Under the pieces are notes generated by a model. It was not told where the DNA came from and did no database searches. It saw only the letters and a program-made list of their open reading frames with translations. Both the position numbers and the translations under genes were made by a program. Below, piece by piece: positions 27,665-37,310 of a stretch of DNA of 64,000 nt. How positions within the stretch are numbered: the stretch's first letter is position 1; each line of letters begins with the position of its first letter. Location of the stretch: the NCBI RefSeq assembly GCF_016906305.1, contig NZ_JADDOL010000009.1:93366-157365 (forward strand), written 5' to 3'. Source of the stretch: Alloalcanivorax marinus. Lineage in GTDB: Bacteria; Pseudomonadota; Gammaproteobacteria; Pseudomonadales; Alcanivoracaceae.

Positions 27665-29236
27665 ATGGAAAGCGTCAATACGCTGATCATTGGCAGTGGC
27701 TTCGGCGGTTCGGTGATGGCCTGCCGGCTGGCGGAGCGCGGCGAACAGGTGGTGGTGCTGGAACGCGGCCGGCGCTGGCGTCCGCAGGACTACCCCAGTG
27801 TCAGCCAGGACCACTGGTTCTGGGACGAGGACGAGCCCGAGCGGCAGAACGGCTGGCTGGATTTCCGCTACTTCGGTGACATGAGCATCGCTCTGGGCGC
27901 CGGCGTCGGCGGCGGCTCCCTGATCTACGCCAACGTCAGCATCGAACCGCCGCCCCAGGTGTTCGAACGGGGCTGGCCGGACGCCATTACCCTGGCCACT
28001 CTCAAGCCTCATTTTCGCACCGTCGGACGCATGCTCAATGTGCAGACCCTGCCGGACCGGCAGTGGACCCCGCGCACCCGCCTGATGCACGAATCCGCCG
28101 ACCTGCTCGGCCACGGCCACCGTTTCCGGGTGGTGCCCCAGGCCGTCACCTTCGACCCGGACTGGCACGCCGGCCTGGACGACGCCTTCGACTACCGCCA
28201 CAGCAAACCCTGGACCAATGAACAGGGCCAGCGGCAGGGCACCTGCGTGCACTGCGGCAACTGCGACCTGGGTTGCCCGGTGCAGGCCAAGAACACCCTG
28301 GATCTGAATTATCTGGCCCGCGCCGAGCAGAAGGGCGCCGACGTGCGCCCGCTGCAGCAGGTGCGCTGGATCCGGCCGATGGAAGGCGGCGACTACGAAA
28401 TCGGCGTGCGCGACCTGGATGCCCGCGCCTGGCGCCGACTGCGTGCGCGCCGGGTGATCGTCGCCGCCGGCAGCGTGGGCTCCACGGAACTGCTGCTGCG
28501 TTGCCGCGACCAGTACAAAACCCTGCCGCGCCTGAGCCGCGCCCTGGGCCGGGGCTGGACCAGCAACGGCGACTTCATGACGCCAGCGTTTTACCCGGAC
28601 CGGGACATCGCCCCCACCCGCGGACCCACCATCACCTCGGCCATTGATTACCTGGACGGCAGCGACGGCGGGGCCCGCTATTTCGTGGAAGACGGCGGCA
28701 TCCCCGACCTGCTCGGCAACTGGCTGGACCGGGCCGGCCGGCACCCGCGTCTGGCCCGCACCCGGCTGGGCGCGGCCCTGCTGGAATACGGCCGCGACAG
28801 CAATCCCTTCGCCGGCATGATGCTGTGGTTCGGCCAGGCCATCGACGGCCCCGGCGGCCGTTTTTCCCTGGGCCGGCGCTGGTACGCGCCGTGGAAGAGG
28901 GACCGGCTGCGTCTGAAGTGGGATTACCGGTTCGCCGAAAAAGCGGTGCAGGGGCTGGCCGACCGGCACCTGCGGCTCACCGAGGCCACCGGCGGCCGGG
29001 CGATGACGCCGGCCACCTGGCGCTGGTTCCGCAACCTGGTCACGCCCCACCCGCTGGGCGGCTGCAATATGGCCAACACCGTGAAGCAGGGCGTGGTGAA
29101 CCACGCCGGAGAAGTGTTCAACTATCCGGGGCTGTTCGTGGTGGACGGCGCCACGGTGCCTCGGGCCCTGGGGCTCAATCCGTCGCGCACCATCGCCGCC
29201 CTGGCGGAACACGCCGCCGAGCAATGGCGGGGCTAA
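27665..29236 (+). CDS. GMC-family FAD oxidoreductase (cholesterol-oxidase-like)
   Basis: The 523-residue flavoprotein has an N-terminal FAD-binding loop IIGSGFGGSVMACRLAERG and the second GMC element GAGVGGGSLIYANVSIEPP. A cysteine cluster CVHCGNCDLGC is followed by AKNTLDLNYL, the C-terminal catalytic His lies in TPHPLGGCNM, and the FAD closing segment is NPSRTIAALAE. The cysteine cluster marks the bacterial cholesterol-oxidase-like/alkanol subgroup. It presumably oxidises a sterol, alcohol or other hydroxyl group; the substrate is unknown. No signal peptide. The next gene, 29 bp on, may be co-transcribed. Confidence 0.88.
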   Translation: MESVNTLIIGSGFGGSVMACRLAERGEQVVVLERGRRWRPQDYPSVSQDHWFWDEDEPERQNGWLDFRYFGDMSIALGAGVGGGSLIYANVSIEPPPQVFERGWPDAITLATLKPHFRTVGRMLNVQTLPDRQWTPRTRLMHESADLLGHGHRFRVVPQAVTFDPDWHAGLDDAFDYRHSKPWTNEQGQRQGTCVHCGNCDLGCPVQAKNTLDLNYLARAEQKGADVRPLQQVRWIRPMEGGDYEIGVRDLDARAWRRLRARRVIVAAGSVGSTELLLRCRDQYKTLPRLSRALGRGWTSNGDFMTPAFYPDRDIAPTRGPTITSAIDYLDGSDGGARYFVEDGGIPDLLGNWLDRAGRHPRLARTRLGAALLEYGRDSNPFAGMMLWFGQAIDGPGGRFSLGRRWYAPWKRDRLRLKWDYRFAEKAVQGLADRHLRLTEATGGRAMTPATWRWFRNLVTPHPLGGCNMANTVKQGVVNHAGEVFNYPGLFVVDGATVPRALGLNPSRTIAALAEHAAEQWRG

Positions 29237-29265
29237 CGCAACATCGAGACAGCGGGAAAGCAGGC

Positions 29266-29850
29266 ATGAACGACGACAACCGATTTCACGTGGTGGTGAC
29301 CGGCGAAACGCTGGGTGGCGCGGACCCGGAGCAGGTGGCGGCGCGCCTGGCGCGGCTGTTCAAAATGCCGGACGGCAAGGCGCGGCAATTGCTCGGGGGT
29401 GGCCCGAGAACGGTCAAAAGAGACGCGGACGAAGCCACCGCGCGCAAATTCCAGGTGGCCCTGCGGCAGGCCGGCGCCCGCTGCGAACTGCGGCCGGTGG
29501 GGGCGTCCGCTAGGGGAGTGTCGGAGGAAGCGTCCGCCTCCGGTTCAGGCGCCGGTCAGGCGGCGACCGAGGCTGCCAAGGACACCCTGGCCCGGGGCGC
29601 CGAAGGCGCCGACCTGGAAACCGTGGGCACTCTGCGCACCGGCGGCACCGGTTTTACCGGGCCCTTCCAGGTGGCGCCGGTGGGGGCGGACATGGACCCT
29701 TCGGAGCGGCCCGCGCCACCGCCGGCCCCGGACACCGGCCATCTGTCCATGGCCGAGCCCGGCGCCGTGATCGAAACGCTGAAGCGGGAGGCGCCGGCGG
29801 CGGTGCCGGACACCGGGCATCTTTCCCTGGTCGAGGAAGAGCGGGGCTGA
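29266..29850 (+). CDS. Unknown protein with repeated C-terminal PDTGHLS motifs
   Basis: Function unknown; 194 residues. Residues 1-75 form a compact alpha/beta unit (FHVVVTGETLGGADPEQVAA; LARLFKMPDGKARQLLGGGP; KFQVALRQAGARCEL) of a type I associate with many uncharacterised gammaproteobacterial proteins. The rest is low-complexity Ala/Gly/Pro/Glu. It carries three related short motifs: FQVAPVGADMDPSERP, APDTGHLSMAEPGA and VPDTGHLSLVEEE. There is no signal peptide or membrane helix. It sits 29 bp after the GMC oxidoreductase. Confidence 0.8.
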   Translation: MNDDNRFHVVVTGETLGGADPEQVAARLARLFKMPDGKARQLLGGGPRTVKRDADEATARKFQVALRQAGARCELRPVGASARGVSEEASASGSGAGQAATEAAKDTLARGAEGADLETVGTLRTGGTGFTGPFQVAPVGADMDPSERPAPPPAPDTGHLSMAEPGAVIETLKREAPAAVPDTGHLSLVEEERG

Positions 29851-29853
29851 GGG

Positions 29854-30390
29854 TCAGCCTTCCGGGCCCTGGAAGTGCAGCAGGATCTCTTCCAGCACGT
29901 CGGGGATGCCCCGGCCCATCTGGCGCACCAGTTTCTCGTCGCGCCATACTTCGTCCAGCTCCGGATCCTCGTCGACGCCGGAAATCAGGATCATGGGCAG
30001 CAGCCAGTTGGCCATGGTGTCGTCTTCGTCGTCCTCGGTGAACCACTGCTGCTCGTGCAGGAACACGCCGCTGAGGAAGCCCGCGCACCAGGACGCCAGG
30101 TCATTGCCGTCGTCTTCCTGGTAGGGGTCCAGCAGGCAGGGCAGGGTGATGCGCTCGCCGGCCAGGGTGTCGGTGAGCAGGCGCGCGCGCAGTTCGTCCA
30201 GGGCCGCCGCCACGGTCTCCGGCAGGGGCATTTCCAGGGCCTCGCCGAAGTCCGCCGGGCCCTGGTAGGGGCCCACGGCGAAGGCGCACAGCAGACCGTG
30301 GGTTTCCACCCAGGAAGGCGCTTCCTCGCCCTGGTCGGCGAAATAGCGGGTGATGGTGTCCTTGAGCTGGGGATTGGCGATGGCGGTCAT
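29854..30390 (-). CDS. UPF0149 / YecA-YgfB family protein
   Basis: The 178-residue protein matches the UPF0149 pattern: SWVETHGLLCAFAVGP near the N-terminus, a central CLLDPYQEDDGNDLASWCAGFLSGV and an acidic C-terminal region. YgfB in Pseudomonas influences gene expression and antibiotic resistance, but the role here is unknown. ATG 30390 is preceded by CAGGACATC; the longer open frame upstream is Arg-rich non-coding-like. It converges with the preceding unknown gene 3 bp away. Confidence 0.85.
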   Translation of the reverse strand: MTAIANPQLKDTITRYFADQGEEAPSWVETHGLLCAFAVGPYQGPADFGEALEMPLPETVAAALDELRARLLTDTLAGERITLPCLLDPYQEDDGNDLASWCAGFLSGVFLHEQQWFTEDDEDDTMANWLLPMILISGVDEDPELDEVWRDEKLVRQMGRGIPDVLEEILLHFQGPEG

Positions 30391-30549
30391 GATGTCCTGG
30401 GGATGGCTGGCTCGGGCGGCCAGGATACCCGTTCGCCGCCGCCGCGCCCAGCCGTGGCCTTGCCCGGGCGGGCCGGGCCTTCTACTCTCGCTCTTCAATA
30501 CGGATTATCCGGCCTTCCATCACTCATTATTGTTCAAGGAGAACCCGCC

Positions 30550-31350
30550 ATGCCCTCGTCGTCGTTAGCGGATCAGGTAGTCTGGATTACCGGTGCGTCC
30601 TCGGGCATCGGCGAGGCGGCGGCGGCGGAATACGCCCGTTACGGCGCCCGGCTGGTGCTCTCCGCCCGCCGCGAGGCGGAGCTGGAGCGGGTGCGCGCCG
30701 GTCTGGTCAATGCGGAGGAGCACCTGGTGCTGCCCCTGGACCTGGCCGACGAGGCGGCCATGGGGCCGGCCACCGAGCGGGTGCTGAACCATTTCGGTCG
30801 CATCGACCAGCTGGTGCACAACGGCGGCATCTCCCAGCGGGCCCTGGCCCGGGACACCAGCCTGGCGGTGGATCGGCGCATGATGGAAGTGAACTACTTC
30901 GGCACCGTGGCGCTGACCAAGGCGGTGTTGCCGGCGTTCCTGCGCCAGGGCGGCGGCCGCTTCGTGGTGGTCACCTCCCTGGTGGGCGAGCTGCCCACTC
31001 CCAAGCGGTCCGCCTACAGCGCCAGCAAACACGCCCTGCACGGCTTTTTCGAGGCGCTGCGCGCGGAGGAATACGACAATGGCGTGCGGGTGACCCTGGT
31101 GCTGCCCGGCTTTATTCATACCCGGTTGTCCTACAATGCACTGGTGGGCGACGGCAGCGAGCAGGGCACCCTGGACGACGCCCAGGCCAACGGCATGGAC
31201 CCGGCGGAGTGCGCCCGCAAACTGGTGGAGGCCGTGCAGCGCGGGCGCGATCAGGTTATCATCGCCGGCCGCGAGGGCGCGGGCGTCTACCTGAAGCGTT
31301 GGGCGCCGCCGCTGTACCGTCGCGTAATCCGCAAAATCAAGGTGACCTGA
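30550..31350 (+). CDS. SDR-family oxidoreductase (DHRS7B-like)
   Basis: Classical short-chain dehydrogenase, 266 residues, with cofactor loop [24 protein letters not shown] (Arg suggests NADPH), HNGGISQRA and the catalytic YxxxK as Tyr156/Lys160 in [17 protein letters not shown]. The C-terminal [18 protein letters not shown] is basic and hydrophobic and may associate with the membrane. It has an AAGGAGAACCCGCC ribosome site. Substrate unknown. ttcA follows 13 bp later. Confidence 0.88.
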   Translation: MPSSSLADQVVWITGASSGIGEAAAAEYARYGARLVLSARREAELERVRAGLVNAEEHLVLPLDLADEAAMGPATERVLNHFGRIDQLVHNGGISQRALARDTSLAVDRRMMEVNYFGTVALTKAVLPAFLRQGGGRFVVVTSLVGELPTPKRSAYSASKHALHGFFEALRAEEYDNGVRVTLVLPGFIHTRLSYNALVGDGSEQGTLDDAQANGMDPAECARKLVEAVQRGRDQVIIAGREGAGVYLKRWAPPLYRRVIRKIKVT

Positions 31351-31363
31351 TCCGAGCCGTTCT

Positions 31364-32221
31364 ATGACCGCCGACGCCCTGGACGCCAAGCAACGCACCC
31401 GTTTCAACAAGCTGCAGAAGAAGCTGCGGCGTGAAACCGGCCGTGCCATCGCCGATTTCAACATGATCGAGGAAGGCGACCGCATCATGGTGTGCCTGTC
31501 CGGTGGCAAGGACTCGTACACCATGCTGGAGATTCTGCGCAATCTGCAGCACTCGGCGCCGGTGCACTTCGAGCTGGTGGCGGTGAACCTGGATCAGAAG
31601 CAGCCCGGCTTCCCCGAGCACGTGCTGCCGGAATACCTGGAGCGGGAAGGGGTGGCCTACCACATCCTGGAAAAGGACACCTATTCCATCGTCAAGGAGA
31701 AGGTGCCCGAGGGGAAGACCACCTGCGCGCTCTGCTCGCGTCTGCGTCGGGGCAGCCTGTACGGCTTCGCCGAGGAGATCGGCGCCAACAAGATCGCCCT
31801 GGGCCATCACCGGGACGACATCGTCGAGACCCTGTTTCTGAACATGTTCTTCGGCGGCAAGATGAAAGCCATGCCGCCCAAGCTGCGCAGTGACGACAAC
31901 AAGCACATCGTGATCCGGCCACTGGCCTATTGCCGCGAGAAGGACATCGTCGAGTTCGCCGCCTTCAAGCAATTTCCGATCATTCCCTGCAACCTGTGCG
32001 GCTCCCAGGAGAACCTGCAGCGCCAGGCGGTCAAGGACATGCTCAATCAGTGGGACAAGCGGTTCCCCGGGCGCATCGAGAACATCTTCTCGGCGATCGG
32101 CAACGTGGCGCCGTCGCAGCTCGCCGATACCCGCCTGTTCGACTTCGAACACCTGGAGGACGGCCAGCAGCGCGGCGGCGCCGCCGCGCACCGGCTGGAC
32201 GTGGTCAACCTGTTCCAATAA
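31364..32221 (+). CDS. ttcA: tRNA 2-thiocytidine(32) synthetase TtcA
   Basis: ATP-dependent thiolation of C32 in certain tRNAs using an Fe-S cluster. The 285 residues contain the PP-loop SGGKDS (46-51), the cluster cysteines Cys121/Cys124 in [10 protein letters not shown] and Cys209/Cys212 in [13 protein letters not shown], and [14 protein letters not shown]. Length is slightly below E. coli TtcA (311). The stop codon overlaps a palindrome (AACGATC-N6-GATCGTT, 32220-32239) that could act in termination. Confidence 0.94.
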   Translation: MTADALDAKQRTRFNKLQKKLRRETGRAIADFNMIEEGDRIMVCLSGGKDSYTMLEILRNLQHSAPVHFELVAVNLDQKQPGFPEHVLPEYLEREGVAYHILEKDTYSIVKEKVPEGKTTCALCSRLRRGSLYGFAEEIGANKIALGHHRDDIVETLFLNMFFGGKMKAMPPKLRSDDNKHIVIRPLAYCREKDIVEFAAFKQFPIIPCNLCGSQENLQRQAVKDMLNQWDKRFPGRIENIFSAIGNVAPSQLADTRLFDFEHLEDGQQRGGAAAHRLDVVNLFQ

Positions 32222-32305
32222 CGATCGACGGTGATCGTTCATTTTCCGTGACCGATGCGTCACGACGGCGGCGTCCCACCGCATGATTCACGGCGGGGTT
32301 TCCGG

Positions 32306-32311
32306 TAAAAT
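32306..32311 (+). promoter_or_regulatory. glcB promoter -10 candidate
   Basis: TAAAAT within TTCCGGTAAAATGCC, 71 bp before the glcB start; five of six bases match TATAAT. No clear -35 element. The rest of 32240-32381 shows no gene. Confidence 0.3.
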
Positions 32312-32381
32312 GCCGCCGCTTTCCGGCCAGCACGCGTTGCCCTGGCCTCGTATCGACTCTCGACCTGAAAGGTAGGAGCAC

Positions 32382-34541
32382 ATGACCGATCGCATCCAAA
32401 AAGGCGGCCTGGACGTCGCTAAAGAACTCCATGATCTGGTGGCCAACGAGATCGCCCCGGGCACCGGCGTGGATCCGGAGCACGTCTGGGCCGAGCTGGA
32501 AAAAATCCTCGCCGACCTGGCGCCGCGCAACAAGGCGCTGCTCGCCAAGCGCGAGGACATCCAGAAAAAGATCGACGCCTGGCACCTGGATCGCAAGGGT
32601 CAAACGATCGATCCGGCGGAGTACAAAACCTTTCTGCAGGAGCTGGACTACCTGCTCCCCGAAGGCGGTGACTTCAAAGTGGGCACCCGGAACGTGGACG
32701 AGGAATTCGCCCACATCGCCGGCCCGCAGCTGGTGGTGCCGGTGCGCAACGCCCGCTTCGCCCTGAACGCGGCCAACGCCCGCTGGGGCAGCCTCTACGA
32801 TGCCCTGTACGGCACCGACATGATTTCCGACGAAGGCGGTGCCGAGAAAGGCGGCGCCTACAATCCCAAACGCGGCGACAAGGTGATTGCCTACGCCCGG
32901 GATTTCCTCGACAAATACTTCCCGCTGGCCAGCGGCTCCCACAAGGACAGCACCGGCTATGCGATCCAGGACGGCAAACTGGTGGTGCGCCTCAAGGACG
33001 GTGAATCCGGCCTGAAGGACGAGAGCCAGCTGCAGGGCTACCGGGGCGATGCCGCCAAGCCGGACGGCGTGCTGCTCAAGCACAACAACCTGCACGCGGA
33101 AATCCAGGTGGACGACCAGCACCCGATCGGCGCCGAGGACCCGGCCCACGTCAAGGATGTGCTGATGGAATCCGCCGTCACCACCATCCAGGACTGCGAG
33201 GACTCGGTGGCCGCGGTGGACGCGGAAGAGAAGGTCGAGGTGTACCGCAACTGGCTGGGCCTGATGAAGGGCGACCTGAAGGAATCCTTCGAGAAAGCCG
33301 GTCGCACCATGACCCGTGAGCTGAACCCGGACCGGGAATACACCGCCCTGGACGGCGGCACCCTGGTGCTGCCGGGCCGCTCCCTGATGCTGGTGCGCAA
33401 CGTGGGTCACCTGATGACCAACCCGGCCATTCTCTTCAAGGGCGAAGAGGTACCGGAGGGCATCATGGACGCCATGTTCACCGTCCTGGCCGCCATGCAC
33501 GACCTGAAGAAAACCGACGGCGCGCGCAACAGCCGCACCGGCTCGGTGTACATCGTCAAGCCGAAGATGCACGGCCCCGAGGAAGTAGCCTTCGCCGTGG
33601 AGCTGTTCGAGCGCGTGGAAGACGCCCTGGGTCTGGAGCGCAACACCCTCAAGATCGGCATCATGGACGAAGAGCGCCGCACCACCGTGAACCTGAAGGA
33701 GTGCATCCGCGCCGCCAAGGACCGGGTGATCTTCATCAACACCGGCTTCCTGGACCGCACCGGCGATGAGATCCACACCTCCATGGAAGCCGGCCCGATG
33801 GCTCGCAAGGGCGACATGAAAGGCATGCCGTGGATCAACGCCTACGAGGCCTGGAACGTGGACATCGGCCTGGAATGCGGTCTCAAGGGCGTGGCCCAGA
33901 TCGGCAAGGGCATGTGGGCCAAGCCGGACGAAATGGCGGAAATGATGGCCACCAAGGCCGGCCACCCGAAAGCCGGCGCCAACTGCGCCTGGGTGCCGTC
34001 GCCCACCGCCGCCACCCTGCACGCCATGCACTACCACGAAGTGAACGTGCAGGACGTTCAGGACCAGCTGGCCAGCCGCCAGCGTGCCTCCCTGGACGAC
34101 ATCCTCACCATCCCGCTGCTCGACCGCGAGCTCAGCGACGAGGAGATCCAGCAGGAACTGGACAACAATGCCCAGGGCATCCTCGGCTACGTGGTGCGCT
34201 GGATCGACCAGGGCGTGGGCTGCTCCAAGGTGCCGGACATCAACAACGTGGGCCTGATGGAAGACCGCGCCACCTGCCGGATCTCCAGCCAGCACATCGC
34301 CAACTGGCTGCACCATGGCATCGTCACCGAGGAACAGGTGATGGCGTCCATGAAGCGCATGGCCGAGGTGGTGGACCAGCAGAACGCCGGTGACCCGACC
34401 TACCGGAACATGGCGCCGGACTTCAACGGCAAGGCCTTCCAGGCCTCCTGCGACCTGGTCTTCAAAGGCTGCGAGCAGCCCAGCGGCTACACCGAACCGG
34501 TCCTGCACCGCCGCCGCCTGGAACTCAAAGGCGAAGCCTGA
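32382..34541 (+). CDS. glcB: Malate synthase G
   Basis: Condenses glyoxylate with acetyl-CoA to malate in the glyoxylate/glycolate pathway. The 719 residues match the single-chain G isoform (about 723 in E. coli). Diagnostic strings are [62 protein letters not shown] with the catalytic Arg, [20 protein letters not shown] and [31 protein letters not shown] precedes the ATG. It fits growth on acetyl-CoA-yielding substrates such as leucine. Confidence 0.96.
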   Translation: MTDRIQKGGLDVAKELHDLVANEIAPGTGVDPEHVWAELEKILADLAPRNKALLAKREDIQKKIDAWHLDRKGQTIDPAEYKTFLQELDYLLPEGGDFKVGTRNVDEEFAHIAGPQLVVPVRNARFALNAANARWGSLYDALYGTDMISDEGGAEKGGAYNPKRGDKVIAYARDFLDKYFPLASGSHKDSTGYAIQDGKLVVRLKDGESGLKDESQLQGYRGDAAKPDGVLLKHNNLHAEIQVDDQHPIGAEDPAHVKDVLMESAVTTIQDCEDSVAAVDAEEKVEVYRNWLGLMKGDLKESFEKAGRTMTRELNPDREYTALDGGTLVLPGRSLMLVRNVGHLMTNPAILFKGEEVPEGIMDAMFTVLAAMHDLKKTDGARNSRTGSVYIVKPKMHGPEEVAFAVELFERVEDALGLERNTLKIGIMDEERRTTVNLKECIRAAKDRVIFINTGFLDRTGDEIHTSMEAGPMARKGDMKGMPWINAYEAWNVDIGLECGLKGVAQIGKGMWAKPDEMAEMMATKAGHPKAGANCAWVPSPTAATLHAMHYHEVNVQDVQDQLASRQRASLDDILTIPLLDRELSDEEIQQELDNNAQGILGYVVRWIDQGVGCSKVPDINNVGLMEDRATCRISSQHIANWLHHGIVTEEQVMASMKRMAEVVDQQNAGDPTYRNMAPDFNGKAFQASCDLVFKGCEQPSGYTEPVLHRRRLELKGEA

Positions 34542-34548
34542 CCCCCCC

Positions 34549-34573
34549 AAGCCCGGCTCCGCCGGGCTTTTTT
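34549..34573 (+). terminator. Intrinsic terminator after glcB
   Basis: AAGCCCGGC / GCCGGGCTT stem with a TCC loop and six T, 8 bp after the stop. The terminal repeat of the next element begins 3 bp later. Confidence 0.9.
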
Positions 34574-34575
34574 CT

Positions 34576-34802
34576 GGGGTCGGACCACCGTAACCCCCTG
34601 ATTCCCCTCGTTTTTGCTCCTCCAAAACCTGCCATTCGCTGCTTGGAGCCGTCTTTTCGGGCATGAAAAGCACGAGTAACAGGACAGCCGCCCCGTCCTA
34701 AGACGGCCATTCAGGGCGGCAAAACCTCTGTTTAAGCCTTCTGAACGACCTGCCGGGAAGACATAGTCCAGCTATATCAAGGGGTTATCGTGGTCCGACC
34801 CC
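34576..34802. mobile_element. MITE-like 227-bp element with terminal inverted repeats
   Basis: The left end GGGGTCGGACCACCGTAA (34576 on) and the complement of the right end, GGGGTCGGACCACGATAA (34802 backwards), match at 24 of 27 positions. Inside there is no ORF of note but several nested palindromes: GCCGTCTT/AAGACGGC and AGGAC-GTCCT around 34650-34710. This is the structure of a non-autonomous miniature element or REP-type repeat. No clear target duplication is seen. The right repeat supplies the last codons and the stop of tetR. No transposase is present in the window. Confidence 0.65.
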
Positions 34803-35510
34803 GACAGGGGGGGCTTCCATGCCGGCGGTGACGAAGGCGGTCATTTGTTGGAGGACTTCTTCGGAGTCTTCCGGGTGGCAGATGCCGGGGGCCAGTTGTT
34901 CGAGGCGGTGGGTGTCCGAGAAGGCGTACATGTAGGCGCCGATCATCAGGATCACGCGCCAGTGGGCGTCCCGTTCGCTGATGTTCGGCAGCGCCTTGCG
35001 GAAGGCGTCCACGAACGCCTTGGTGGATTCGTTGTAGGCCTCGTCGCGCAGTTCGTAGGAGATCTCCGGCGGTTCCGTGTGCAGGCGCGCCTGCAGGCGG
35101 ATAAAGGCGCGGCCGGAGACGGTGGCGCGCAGTTCCAGGGTGGGGATCAGGAAGGCGCGCACGATGTCGACGACCTGAAGCGGGCCCTGGCGTTCCAGTT
35201 CGCTCAGGCGTTCCAGGCGCTGGTCGGAAATGCGCTTGCCGCGACGCAGAAAGACCTCCTGGAACAGGCCGTACTTGGAGCCGAAGTAGTAATTGATCAG
35301 CGCCTGGGTGACCTCGGCGGCGTCGGCCACTTCACGCAGGGTGGTGCCGGCGTAGCCGCGTTCCGCGAACAGCAGTTCCGAGGCGTCCAGAATGCGATCG
35401 CGGACCTGGCCGTTGGAGCCTTCCGGGCGACCGGGGCGGTTGCGGGCCGCGGCCTTGGTTTTTTTCTTCGGGGCGACACCGCGTCGGCCCTGGACTTTGG
35501 GGCTGGGCAT
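34785..35510 (-). CDS. TetR-family regulator of the nic/liv cluster (predicted)
   Basis: The 241-residue repressor-type protein has a basic N-terminal extension (APKKKTKAAARNRPGRPEGS) and a TetR helix-turn-helix: DRILDASELLFAERGYAGTT, LREVADAAEVTQALINYYFG. It then has a helical ligand domain to residue 232. The last residues, VGVGPR plus the stop, are read from the terminal repeat of the adjacent MITE-like element, so the original C-terminus may have been altered. ATG 35510 has CCGGAGTCCC upstream. It is the last gene of the minus-strand nic block; Pseudomonas uses a MarR protein, NicR, for this pathway. Confidence 0.85.
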   Translation of the reverse strand: MPSPKVQGRRGVAPKKKTKAAARNRPGRPEGSNGQVRDRILDASELLFAERGYAGTTLREVADAAEVTQALINYYFGSKYGLFQEVFLRRGKRISDQRLERLSELERQGPLQVVDIVRAFLIPTLELRATVSGRAFIRLQARLHTEPPEISYELRDEAYNESTKAFVDAFRKALPNISERDAHWRVILMIGAYMYAFSDTHRLEQLAPGICHPEDSEEVLQQMTAFVTAGMEAPPVGVGPR

Positions 35511-35608
35511 GGGACTCCGGCAAGAATTAAAGAGGTGAATAAATACAGCGCCGCCGCGTATTCTAGGGCCTGTTCCCCCCATTTGCATCACGCCGGCGCC
35601 GCCGCGAT

Positions 35609-36229
35609 TCAGGTCTCCAGCTGGCGGGACAGCGCCGCCCAGGGCATCACGTCCGCGTTCTTTTGGGCCATGTCGAACAGGTTGGCGCGGTGGGGCGCCA
35701 GCGCCCGGTCGCCGACGCAGTCCTCCAGCACCAGCGGCCGGAAGCCGTGGCTCATGGCGTCCACCACGCTGGCGCGCACGCAGCCGCTGGTGGTGCAGCC
35801 GGCCACCGCCAGGGTGCCGACGCCGCGCTGGGTGAGCCAGGCCGCCAGGCCGGTGCCGAAAAACGCCGACGGCACGGTCTTGCGCAGCACCCATTCCCCG
35901 GCCACCGGCGCAAGCCGGTGGACGATGGCGCTGGCCGGGTCGCTTTCCTTGAGACCCAGCAGACCCGGCACCTTGAGCGTGAACACATTGGCGTCGGCGT
36001 CGTCGTCGGCGAACACGATGCGCGTGTGCACCACCGGCCAGCCGCGCCGGCGCGCCTCGGCCAGCACCGGCACGGTGGCCTCGATGGCGTCGGTGATATT
36101 GCCGCCGCCGAACCGGTCCGGGTCGGCGAAGCCGTTGACGAAGTCCACCAGCAGCAGCGCGGGCCGGCCGTGCAGACCCAGCCGCCCGCCGAACCCCTGT
36201 TGTCGATACACCGCCTGATCGTCGCTCAT
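35609..36229 (-). CDS. nicF: Maleamate amidohydrolase
   Basis: Hydrolyses maleamate to maleate and ammonia. This isochorismatase-fold cysteine hydrolase of 206 residues shows the triad Asp29 (LLLVDFVNGF), Lys117 (VLRKTVPSAF) and Cys150 (GCTTSGCVRASVVDA), at the same numbers reported for characterised NicF. Metal-binding residues are not apparent, in line with NicF and unlike nicotinamidase. It overlaps nicX by ATGA. The neighbours nicC, nicE, nicD and nicX define its role. Confidence 0.92.
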   Translation of the reverse strand: MSDDQAVYRQQGFGGRLGLHGRPALLLVDFVNGFADPDRFGGGNITDAIEATVPVLAEARRRGWPVVHTRIVFADDDADANVFTLKVPGLLGLKESDPASAIVHRLAPVAGEWVLRKTVPSAFFGTGLAAWLTQRGVGTLAVAGCTTSGCVRASVVDAMSHGFRPLVLEDCVGDRALAPHRANLFDMAQKNADVMPWAALSRQLET

Positions 36230-37272
36230 GCGTCGGCCTCCTGCTCCACAACCCGGCCGTCGCGCACTACCGCCTCACCGTCCAGGAAGACGGTGCAGCC
36301 GCGCATGGGGATGTCGATGTGGCAGGCGGCGGTGCGGTCGCCGCCGGCCTCGTTGTTGGGGCCGGTGGACCACAGGAAGTTGCCCTCGAAGGCGCGCGCA
36401 TCCATGCCAATGGTCGCTTCCCGGTCATACAGCGCCAGGGTCGACCAGCGTGCCCGCTTCTGCAGGCCCCAGCCCACATGGGAGAGGGCGTAGGATTCCG
36501 GGTCGTCGAAGGCGTCCATGTAGTCGCGCAGCAGGTCCGCGTCCAGGCCGCCCTCGATGGCGGTCACATAGCCATCGCGCACGGTCAGGCGCACCGGCGT
36601 CTGCACGTAGCATTTCTGCGGCAGCAGAATATCGCCCCGGTCGAGCACCACGGTGCCGTGGGCCTGACCCTCGTTGGCCCAGGTCACCACGAAGCCGCTG
36701 GGCCAGTGGTCCCAGCGACCGGGCTGGTCGACGAAGCCGTATTCCTGAATCACCGGGTAATCCCCCAGCGGGCAACGCAGATCGGTCCCCGCCGCGGAGG
36801 TCACGTGCATTTCGCGAGCCCGTTCCAGCCGGGCGGCGGCCCGGTTGACCCGGGCCCGGTCCGCTTCCGTGGGCACCAGCCGGGCGAGGATCTCCGGCGG
36901 TTCCACCGCCAGCAGAATGCGCGTGCCGGATTTGAGGATGTCGAGCTGCTCCGGTGAGAACAGCAGGGTCATCAGGTCCAGCACCAGATCGCTTTCCTTG
37001 AGCGCGGCGATGGCCGCCCGGTTGCCGCTCAGCGGGGTGCTGCCCAGATAGGCGAGCGGGTCGCGGCTCAGCGACTTCTCGCCGTTCACCGGTGGCAGCT
37101 CCAGGCGGTTGGCGCGGGCCCCCAACTGACCCAGCGCCACCAGGGCGGTACGCAGGGTCTGCGGGTGGGTACCGTCGCTGGTCAACAGGGTGACGATGTC
37201 ACCGGCTTTCAGTTGCGAGAGGGTCAGAACCTGTTTCCAGGCGTCGATCATTTGCGTGTCGCTGACCGCCAT
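36226..37272 (-). CDS. nicX: 2,5-dihydroxypyridine 5,6-dioxygenase
   Basis: Fe(II)-dependent extradiol-type ring opening of 2,5-dihydroxypyridine to N-formylmaleamate. At 348 residues it has the length of Pseudomonas NicX. The iron ligands reported for that enzyme are found at the same positions: His265 in YALSHVGWG, and His318 and Asp320 in AACHIDIPMRG. It belongs to the M29-aminopeptidase-like fold. AAAGGAGTCCTGTC precedes the ATG; 38 bp after nicD, 4-bp overlap with nicF. Confidence 0.94.
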   Translation of the reverse strand: MAVSDTQMIDAWKQVLTLSQLKAGDIVTLLTSDGTHPQTLRTALVALGQLGARANRLELPPVNGEKSLSRDPLAYLGSTPLSGNRAAIAALKESDLVLDLMTLLFSPEQLDILKSGTRILLAVEPPEILARLVPTEADRARVNRAAARLERAREMHVTSAAGTDLRCPLGDYPVIQEYGFVDQPGRWDHWPSGFVVTWANEGQAHGTVVLDRGDILLPQKCYVQTPVRLTVRDGYVTAIEGGLDADLLRDYMDAFDDPESYALSHVGWGLQKRARWSTLALYDREATIGMDARAFEGNFLWSTGPNNEAGGDRTAACHIDIPMRGCTVFLDGEAVVRDGRVVEQEADA

Positions 37273-37310
37273 GACAGGACTCCTTTACCGAAAAAACAAA
37301 GCACGAAAAA

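Noticed and set aside
32205..34673. 822-codon open frame antisense to glcB
   Set aside because: Shadow of malate synthase; no family resemblance and no ribosome site.
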